Shown: positions 6,626-11,677 of the stretch, piece by piece
How the letters are laid out: each line of letters starts with the position of its first letter
Numbering within the stretch: the stretch's first letter is position 1
Assembly (NCBI GenBank): GCA_013152075.1
Contig: JAADHD010000183.1
Span: forward strand, 1-11,677
Source of the DNA: Verrucomicrobiota bacterium
Lineage (GTDB): Bacteria > Verrucomicrobiota > Verrucomicrobiia > Verrucomicrobiales > DEV007
Length of the DNA stretch: 11,677 nucleotides
Reading direction: 5' to 3'
The notes under the pieces: generated by a model
What the model saw: only the letters and a program-made list of their open reading frames with translations
What the model was told of the DNA's origin: nothing
Database searches by the model: none
Translations under genes and position numbers: made by a program

Positions 6626-7759
6626 TCACCTCCCAACGGTTCCCGAAGACAGGGCTTTGATTTTAAAAACCCAAAAAGGTGGCTGAGTCAGATCCTTTCC
6701 CCCATTGAAAATAGGCGTGCGATGAAGCTGACTGGAGAAAAAATGCAGTTTGCCATCGGTACCAAAACAAAGACCATCGGGCCACAGTATGCGTGGATCG
6801 GTAATCAGGTTGTGCAGGCGCCTGTCCGCCGCCGAAATGTAAGTGATGGACTGCCGTTGGATGTCGGCAAAATAAATATTCCCCTTGGAATCAATAGAAA
6901 TACTGCTAGCGATCGGTTTCTGGCCTGTTACCCGCTTCAATCGTCCGGCTAGCATCCCCTTAATCAAGCTTGAATCCCTGAGATACTTAGTCTCGACCTT
7001 ATACAGGATCTGACTATTCATCGGTCCAAAAAATAGCCAATCTCCCTTTTTATCTACCGTAATGGGGTTTACTCCGCTCAGAGGCTGTATCTCGCGCCCA
7101 TCCGGTCGCTTCACAGCAACCGTTTTGCCATCCAACTGCAAACCTATCTGAGCAGGGCGAACCGAATTATCACCATGCAACACCCGTCGCGACAAGCCGG
7201 TCAATAAATCCACCACAATCAAGGCCGCATCCTGCCCACCCGCAGGGTCTGCCAAATAAATGAAAGGTTGCTCCGGATCAAGCGCTAAATCATCCAGGAA
7301 CGAAGTCTCAACCAGCGCCCCCTCGGTTATTGGTACCACCCGGTGAAGCTTTTTCTTTTTTGTATTCCATGCAACAAGCTTGGGCGGTTTCTCGGTACGT
7401 CTGCCATTATCGAGCATCCATACGATCCCATCCTTATCACACTCAACCCCCAGCACGGAATCGAGAACCAATGGCGGATTCCCCACTCCAGTATTCATCT
7501 CCTGATTCGGAAAGGGTTCCCAAATCCCATCACGAGTCAAACGCATCACCTTTATCTTCGGATCAAAGAACTGATGGCAGCTGACAATATATGAACCGTC
7601 CGGCGTGATTGTCATCCCTCCCGGGCCACAGGGAGCTTGGGCCGATTCCTCCAGGCCTACATTTTTTTTCTTTCCAAACGGAAATGCCCACCCCGTCACC
7701 GGGTCCAACAGTCCGAATATCAGTCCGAAAAGTATGATGTTCCTTACCATTGATCTCAT
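6626..7759 (-). CDS. Secreted Yellow/major royal jelly-like beta-propeller protein
   Basis: Probable exported protein of unknown substrate. Residues 1-25 look like a signal peptide: basic MRSMVR, hydrophobic NIILFGLIFGLL, and a likely cleavage after TGWA. The remaining 350 residues show propeller-like repeats with family features of bacterial MRJP/Yellow proteins: LGVECDKDGIVWMLDNGRR (103-121), FLDDLALDP (154-162) with IYLADP (167-172), LIVVDLLTGLSRRVL (180-194), ITVDKKGDWLFFGPMNSQ (233-250) followed by LYKVETKYLRD (252-262), and ISIDSKGNIYFAD (287-299). SMP-30/gluconolactonase-like or NHL propellers are the main alternative. Its ATG overlaps the ptsI stop by one base (TGATG), implying translational coupling; an in-frame ATG three codons later is a second possible start. 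The stop is followed by 106 bases to the tRNA, with no strong terminator seen. Confidence 0.8.
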   Translation of the reverse strand: MRSMVRNIILFGLIFGLLDPVTGWAFPFGKKKNVGLEESAQAPCGPGGMTITPDGSYIVSCHQFFDPKIKVMRLTRDGIWEPFPNQEMNTGVGNPPLVLDSVLGVECDKDGIVWMLDNGRRTEKPPKLVAWNTKKKKLHRVVPITEGALVETSFLDDLALDPEQPFIYLADPAGGQDAALIVVDLLTGLSRRVLHGDNSVRPAQIGLQLDGKTVAVKRPDGREIQPLSGVNPITVDKKGDWLFFGPMNSQILYKVETKYLRDSSLIKGMLAGRLKRVTGQKPIASSISIDSKGNIYFADIQRQSITYISAADRRLHNLITDPRILWPDGLCFGTDGKLHFFSSQLHRTPIFNGGKDLTQPPFWVFKIKALSSGTVGR

Positions 7760-9537
7760 CAGGAAATTAACTCCGGATACTTTTCCATCGCCAAATCACG
7801 ACACAGCGTTTCCACTTCGACAGCAGAAGCGACTCCGCCGATTTTCTCCACCAACTGCTGGCATTCAGGAACTTCCAATCGAGAAATTGCCCGCCGCACA
7901 CTTAACAATTGCGAAGCCCCTACACTCAACTCATCAACCCCAAAGCCCACCATCAAAGGAGTCATCATCAGATCGCCCGCCATTTCCCCGCATACCCCGG
8001 CCCATATTCCATTACGGTGCGCTGCCTCAACCACGTGCTTGATCAGCCTCAATACGGCAGGATTAGAAGTGCGAAACAAATCAGCCACCCGGTCATTCAC
8101 TCGGTCTACGGCCAAGGTGTATTGCACCAGATCGTTCGTTCCAATACTGAAAAAATCCACTTCTTTAGCCAGCTCATCCGCCATCAAGGCCGCGCTGGGA
8201 ATCTCAATCATTGCCCCTACTTCAATATTAGCATCAAAAGGTTCACCCGCCTTCCTGAGGTTTTCCTTTTCCTCGTCCAAAGCAGCAACCGCATTGCGAA
8301 TCTCCTCCACACAACAAATGAACGGAAACATCACCCCGACCTTCCCCCGGGCACTGGCTCTCAATATTGATCTCAGTTGCGGTCTAAAAATATCCGGCTC
8401 ATCCAGACAAACTCGAATCCCTCTCCATCCCAGAAAGGGGTTGGGTTCCGGTTCAGTAAATAATCCGGGCATCAGTTTATCCCCTCCCAAGTCTACCGTT
8501 CGAATAATGACCGCATTGGGAGCCACCGCCATGGCCACATCGATATACTGCCGCGTCTGGGCTTTTTCCGTTCTCAGCGCTTCTTCATTCGCATAAAAGA
8601 ATTCGGTGCGGAATAACCCAACTCCTTCTGCTCCCTGCTTTTGAACCTGACTAACTTCATGAGAAAATTCAATGTTCGCTGACAGAGTGATTTGCTTCCC
8701 ATCTGCAGTTTCGGTTTCACGGTCCCGCATTTCCTGAAGGTCATCCAACAGAACCGCTTTTTCTGCTTTCAGAACTTCATACTTTTCAAGCGTTTCCTCA
8801 CTCGGACGAATAATCAGCAAACCATTGTAGCCATCGAGCAATACCACGTCACCCGTCTCGACTTCGGAGCGCAAAGCGGGAATACCGACCACTGCCGGGA
8901 TATTCAGCGAGCGTGCCATGATGGCGGTGTGCGAAACCGTACTCCCCACCTCGGTCGCAAATCCCATTACATGATTACGATCTATCGAAGCCGTATCGGA
9001 TGGGGTCAGGTCATGCGCCACCAGAATAAACTCCTCTCCCATGCCCTCGAACACCATTTCTTCATCGGCATTCTCACCCGGGCCAAGATTTCTCAGCACC
9101 CGTCTGGCCACATCTTCGATATCGATCGCACGCTCCCGCAAATACGGATCTTCAATCCGGCGCAATGACTCCAGATACCGTTCTATCACCTCGAAATAAA
9201 CCCGATCCACATTCCGACGCTCGTTTTCGAGCAAGCGCATGATTTCATCGAGAACCGTAGAGTCCTCCAGTAACAACAAATGCGCATCGAATATACTGGC
9301 ATTCTCCGAACCGGCCGACACCTCGATCTTCTGCCGCATTTCTATGATCTGCTCGCGAGTCTTCACTAAAGCCTGCCGCAATCGTGCCTTTTCACCTTCC
9401 ACTTCGCCCTCGGCAATCCGTCTGGATTCCGGCTCATCCATCAACACCCCCTTCAGATGCACCCGGCCACGAACGATCCCCGGAGAGACAGCTGTCCCAG
9501 CAAATCGAATTTCTTCCCGTGAATCATTTTCAGGCAT
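7759..9537 (-). CDS. ptsI: Phosphoenolpyruvate-protein phosphotransferase (PTS Enzyme I)
   Basis: First enzyme of the phosphotransferase system: takes phosphate from phosphoenolpyruvate onto its own His and passes it to HPr, in the cytoplasm. The 592-residue protein is full length (family about 570-595). The N-terminal HPr-binding domain is followed by the swivelling phospho-His domain with STVSHTAIMARSLNIPAVVG, where His203 is the phosphorylated residue. The C-terminal PEP-binding barrel has RTVDLGGDK (346-354), GWRGIR (370-375), FFSIGTNDLVQYTLAVDR (462-479) and GVCGEMAGD (514-522) with catalytic Cys516. All key residues are present, so it should be active. Start ATG 9537 gives the usual N-terminus (FAGTAVSPGIVRG); a GGAG lies 13 bases upstream, further than optimal. 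It follows ptsH by 92 bases, which hold a possible hairpin, and overlaps the propeller gene start by one base. Confidence 0.97.
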   Translation of the reverse strand: MPENDSREEIRFAGTAVSPGIVRGRVHLKGVLMDEPESRRIAEGEVEGEKARLRQALVKTREQIIEMRQKIEVSAGSENASIFDAHLLLLEDSTVLDEIMRLLENERRNVDRVYFEVIERYLESLRRIEDPYLRERAIDIEDVARRVLRNLGPGENADEEMVFEGMGEEFILVAHDLTPSDTASIDRNHVMGFATEVGSTVSHTAIMARSLNIPAVVGIPALRSEVETGDVVLLDGYNGLLIIRPSEETLEKYEVLKAEKAVLLDDLQEMRDRETETADGKQITLSANIEFSHEVSQVQKQGAEGVGLFRTEFFYANEEALRTEKAQTRQYIDVAMAVAPNAVIIRTVDLGGDKLMPGLFTEPEPNPFLGWRGIRVCLDEPDIFRPQLRSILRASARGKVGVMFPFICCVEEIRNAVAALDEEKENLRKAGEPFDANIEVGAMIEIPSAALMADELAKEVDFFSIGTNDLVQYTLAVDRVNDRVADLFRTSNPAVLRLIKHVVEAAHRNGIWAGVCGEMAGDLMMTPLMVGFGVDELSVGASQLLSVRRAISRLEVPECQQLVEKIGGVASAVEVETLCRDLAMEKYPELIS

Positions 9538-9595
9538 AACGGATAATTTTCTCCATTTACAGCCTGGTCTCCAAGCAAAATCGAGCGTTCACATT

Positions 9596-9619
9596 GGAAA
9601 AGTCAGCTACGGACTTTCC
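9596..9619 (-). promoter_or_regulatory. Possible RNA hairpin between ptsH and ptsI
   Basis: On the minus strand GGAAAGTC, a 7-base loop CGTAGCT and GACTTTTCC can pair as an 8-bp stem with one bulged T. It lies 11 bases after the ptsH stop codon and about 60 bases before ptsI. No T-run follows, so it is not a standard intrinsic terminator; it could be an mRNA processing or stability element that sets the HPr to Enzyme I ratio, or chance. Confidence 0.35.
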
Positions 9620-9629
9620 TGTGATCGAA

Positions 9630-9899
9630 CTACGTCTCTTTAGTAAACCCGCTTTCAATCAAAGCCCCTAGGCTGTCCATTGCGTCTTTTTCATCTGCTC
9701 CATCAGTGGAAATATCAATTTTAGCGCCCTCTTCGGCAGCTAAAATCATTAAGCCCATTATGCTTTTCCCATTTACTTGCTCGCCATCTTTAGTCACCCA
9801 CACTTCACATTTGAAGCGATTGGAGATTTTGACAAACATCGCAGCCGGACGGGCATGCAATCCTTGGCGATTAGTAATAGTGTATTGTTTTTCCAACAT
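9630..9899 (-). CDS. ptsH: Phosphocarrier protein HPr
   Basis: Small cytoplasmic phosphocarrier that accepts phosphate from Enzyme I. The 89-residue product is of normal family length (85-90). The active-site stretch RQGLHARPAAMFV contains His15, the residue phosphorylated by Enzyme I, and NGKSIMGLMIL contains Ser46, the residue phosphorylated by HPr kinase. Having both sites, directly downstream of hprK and upstream of ptsI, argues for a true HPr under dual control rather than an unrelated HPr-like domain. Whether its phosphate goes to sugar permeases or only to regulators cannot be told, as no Enzyme II gene is in the window. Start ATG 9899 gives the family N-terminus (MLEKQYTITN); no clear Shine-Dalgarno sequence. 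Gap to hprK is 54 bases. Confidence 0.97.
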   Translation of the reverse strand: MLEKQYTITNRQGLHARPAAMFVKISNRFKCEVWVTKDGEQVNGKSIMGLMILAAEEGAKIDISTDGADEKDAMDSLGALIESGFTKET

Positions 9900-9953
9900 C
9901 GGCAGACTGAGTATCGGGGGAAGTAATCCAGGTTTTCCAGCGGGGAATCTGAT

Positions 9954-10970
9954 TCACACGACTGATTTTCGTCGCTCACGCATCATTTTCAACAATTTCT
10001 TGTTAAATTCCACCGCTGAATCATGTCCCAGAGACTTTAATTTCTGATCCAGGGCCGCCACTTCCACCAATTGAGCTATATCCCTACCTGGAGCCACCGG
10101 CAATTCCACATGCGGAATCTTCATGCCCAACAAGTTATAGTGCCCTCGATCAAGCCCGATCCGATCCACCTCGTTCATCTGATCCGCCGGGCGAAGCGTA
10201 ATCACCAGATCAAGTCGCTTTTCCGTCCGAATGGTGCCAACGCCAAAAAGAGCCGGCACATTTATAATTCCCAGACCTCTCACCTCCATGTGATTTTGAC
10301 CCAGCTCAGGTGCAGCCCCAATAAGCTCACGTCCTTCAAAATTCCTGAAATGCACCAAGTCATCTGAAATCAAACTTGCGCCCCGCCGCAAAAGAGATAA
10401 TACGGTCTCACTTTTCCCCGTGCCACTGTCGCCCCGAATCAAAATACCAATCCCCATCACGTCCACCATAGAACCATGCTGAGTGGTGCGGGCAGCAAAT
10501 TCCCACTCTAAACGCACAGTCGCAGCGTTGATGAATTTCATCGTCACCATGGTCGTCTGAAACACTGACAACTTGGCTTTATTCGCTATCTCCACCGACG
10601 CACTACTGATCGTATCACCCCGACTGACTATGATGCATGGAATCGGGCGCTTACAGAGATCTGTAAATCGCTTGCGTTTTTCCGTCGTATTCAGGTTTTT
10701 CAAAAATGACCGCTCAGCTTTACCAATCACCTGAATGCGGTGATGGGCAAAATAACTGTAATAACCCGCCAAAGCCAATCCCGGACGATTGACGGTGGGC
10801 TCCAGAATTTCCCGCTCAAACCCACTGCGAGTCCCAATGAGCTTCATACGAAGTTCTTCTCCGTGACGCTCAAAAAAATCCGCAATGCTGACACTCTTTA
10901 CTTTGCTGCCCTTGCTTGTGTTTTTACTCACGCTCAAAACTTTCGCTGTAATGCTGGTTTCAGAACCCAT
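9954..10970 (-). CDS. hprK: HPr kinase/phosphorylase
   Basis: Bifunctional enzyme that phosphorylates Ser46 of HPr and removes that phosphate, usually in response to metabolite levels. From ATG 10970 the protein has 338 residues. The N-terminal domain (about 20-130) includes GFEREILEPTVNRPGLALAG. The C-terminal catalytic domain has the conserved RTTQHG with its His (residue 165), the P-loop GDSGTGKS (180-187), ISDDLV (201-206) and the HprK signature EVRGLGIINV (229-238). All motifs are intact. The open frame extends upstream to a TTG at 11054, adding 28 residues of unrelated basic sequence; I prefer the ATG because the conserved domain begins only about 22 residues after it. Some homologues may start slightly later. 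The gene follows hpf by 106 bases, where a TATAAT sequence is seen, and precedes ptsH, its substrate gene, by 54 bases. Confidence 0.95.
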   Translation of the reverse strand: MGSETSITAKVLSVSKNTSKGSKVKSVSIADFFERHGEELRMKLIGTRSGFEREILEPTVNRPGLALAGYYSYFAHHRIQVIGKAERSFLKNLNTTEKRKRFTDLCKRPIPCIIVSRGDTISSASVEIANKAKLSVFQTTMVTMKFINAATVRLEWEFAARTTQHGSMVDVMGIGILIRGDSGTGKSETVLSLLRRGASLISDDLVHFRNFEGRELIGAAPELGQNHMEVRGLGIINVPALFGVGTIRTEKRLDLVITLRPADQMNEVDRIGLDRGHYNLLGMKIPHVELPVAPGRDIAQLVEVAALDQKLKSLGHDSAVEFNKKLLKMMRERRKSVV

Positions 10971-11062
10971 ATCCGATAGAACCGGGCTCTTTCTTTTTCT
11001 GATATCCCTACGATGACAGAGAATAGCTTCTCCCGCCGTCTGCGGTCGAGACAAAAGAAAAG

Positions 11063-11068
11063 ATTATA
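11063..11068 (-). promoter_or_regulatory. Possible -10 element upstream of hprK
   Basis: A perfect TATAAT reads on the minus strand just after the hpf stop, about 95 bases upstream of the preferred hprK start. At 17-18 base spacing the upstream hexamer (CCGGAG/ACCGGA) does not resemble TTGACA, and there is no TGn extension. It could be a weak internal promoter separating hprK-ptsH-ptsI from hpf, or chance. Confidence 0.25.
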
Positions 11069-11076
11069 CCCGCTTA

Positions 11077-11655
11077 TCAAGCCTGCTCCGGTTCAATCAT
11101 TCCGTAATCGCCGTCTTTGCGACGATAAAGCACACTCAGGCGATCACTCGCCACATTATGAAACACAATGAATGATCGTTCACTCAATTCCATTTCCATA
11201 ATCGCATCCTCTTCATACAAAGGTCGAATCCGATAGTTATCCTTGTGCACAATCACGGGCTTCAAATCTTCCTCGTGATCGTCCGGCATGTCAGCACTGA
11301 AAATTCTCTCTTCAAGATGTCTGATATCCTGCTTGCGCGGGCGATGGGATTTCAGCATCCGCGTTTTATATTTTCGCATCCTGCGGGCAATCTTGCTCAA
11401 GGTTTCATCGATTGATGCATACATATCATCAGTCTCCGTGTCCGCCTCAATAGTGATGTGATTGGCGCAATGAAGAATCACTTCAGCTTTTTGGCGGTTC
11501 TTCTGCACATCGAGGATGACTTTAGCTTCGATGATCTTCGGATAATCCAGATGCAGGCCCTCTACCTTTTTATGAGCATGATCACGCATCGCATCAGTGA
11601 CGGTCACATGCCGTCCGGTTACGGTTATCGGAAGATTTACATTTTGTACCTGCAT
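11077..11655 (-). CDS. hpf: Long ribosome hibernation-promoting factor (HPF/RaiA family)
   Basis: Binds the small ribosomal subunit in slow growth or starvation and drives 100S ribosome dimers. The 192-residue protein has the N-terminal S30AE domain (about residues 1-100: ITVTGRHVTVTDAMRDHAHKK at 10-30 shortened here to its core TGRHVTVTD, then ADTETDDMYASIDE at 71-84 and basic RRMRKYK at 91-97). After a linker of about 30 residues comes the C-terminal dimerisation domain (133-189: PVIVHKDNYRIRPLYEEDAI, FIVFHN, VLYRRKDGDYGMIEP). The second domain makes it the long form, which dimerises ribosomes without a partner factor. Start ATG 11655 gives the usual N-terminus; an AGAAAG stretch about 12 bases upstream is a weak possible ribosome-binding site. 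The promoter would lie at or beyond the window edge. It is the first visible gene of the hpf-hprK-ptsH-ptsI run. Confidence 0.96.
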   Translation of the reverse strand: MQVQNVNLPITVTGRHVTVTDAMRDHAHKKVEGLHLDYPKIIEAKVILDVQKNRQKAEVILHCANHITIEADTETDDMYASIDETLSKIARRMRKYKTRMLKSHRPRKQDIRHLEERIFSADMPDDHEEDLKPVIVHKDNYRIRPLYEEDAIMEMELSERSFIVFHNVASDRLSVLYRRKDGDYGMIEPEQA

Positions 11656-11677
11656 AATATCTATTCTTTCTACTTAT

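Noticed and set aside
6340..6636. A separate 98-residue protein covering the tRNA
   Set aside because: The middle is the tRNA-Leu gene read as protein (AELVDAHDSGS-type pattern) and the end is the UbiE N-terminus.
10971..11054. TTG start at 11054 for hprK
   Set aside because: It adds 28 residues with no family similarity; ATG 10970 is closer to the conserved domain.

Overview
The window reads as bacterial chromosome, most likely from a member of the Verrucomicrobiota (Opitutales/Puniceicoccales-like). That placement is an inference from three things: a Gld-type ABC transporter gene set followed by a DUF4340 protein, a PTS-type set hpf-hprK-ptsH-ptsI with no sugar permease in view, and short degenerate intergenic repeats of a kind I associate with this group. 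No single gene here proves the phylum. The window is densely coded; the longest stretch without a gene is about 180 bases (250-430).

Left half, plus strand (1-5715). The window opens inside the C-terminal end of an unrecognised protein. After a repeat-bearing gap comes a four-gene run: an ABC ATPase (431-1360), a six-helix ABC-2 permease (1414-2169), a GldG-like membrane-anchored auxiliary protein (2209-3702) and a large DUF4340 protein (3730-5715). Gaps inside the run are only 27-53 bases, so it looks like one operon. It probably encodes a single envelope machine: cytoplasmic ATPase, membrane permease, and two anchored proteins with large extracytoplasmic domains. In Bacteroidota the first three are linked to gliding motility; the substrate and role here are unknown.

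Right half, minus strand (11655 down to 5738). Reading in the direction of transcription: long ribosome hibernation factor hpf, HPr kinase/phosphorylase hprK, HPr (ptsH), Enzyme I (ptsI), a secreted Yellow/major-royal-jelly-like beta-propeller protein whose start overlaps the ptsI stop, a tRNA-Leu(CAG), and a UbiE/MenG menaquinone methyltransferase. HPr keeps both His15 and Ser46, so it can be phosphorylated by Enzyme I and by HprK; the set looks like a regulatory PTS tied to ribosome hibernation. The two transcription units converge with only 22 bases between the DUF4340 and ubiE stop codons.

The most notable points are: (i) the ubiE reading frame is broken near codon 22, with the conserved N-terminus in one frame and the rest in another; (ii) the DUF4340 protein appears to be built of four copies of a roughly 150-residue module; (iii) a secreted beta-propeller gene is translationally coupled to ptsI; (iv) degenerate 9-bp and 7-bp tandem repeats lie in the gaps before the first two genes of the ABC operon. 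I see no CRISPR array, insertion sequence, integrase, phage gene or toxin-antitoxin pair.
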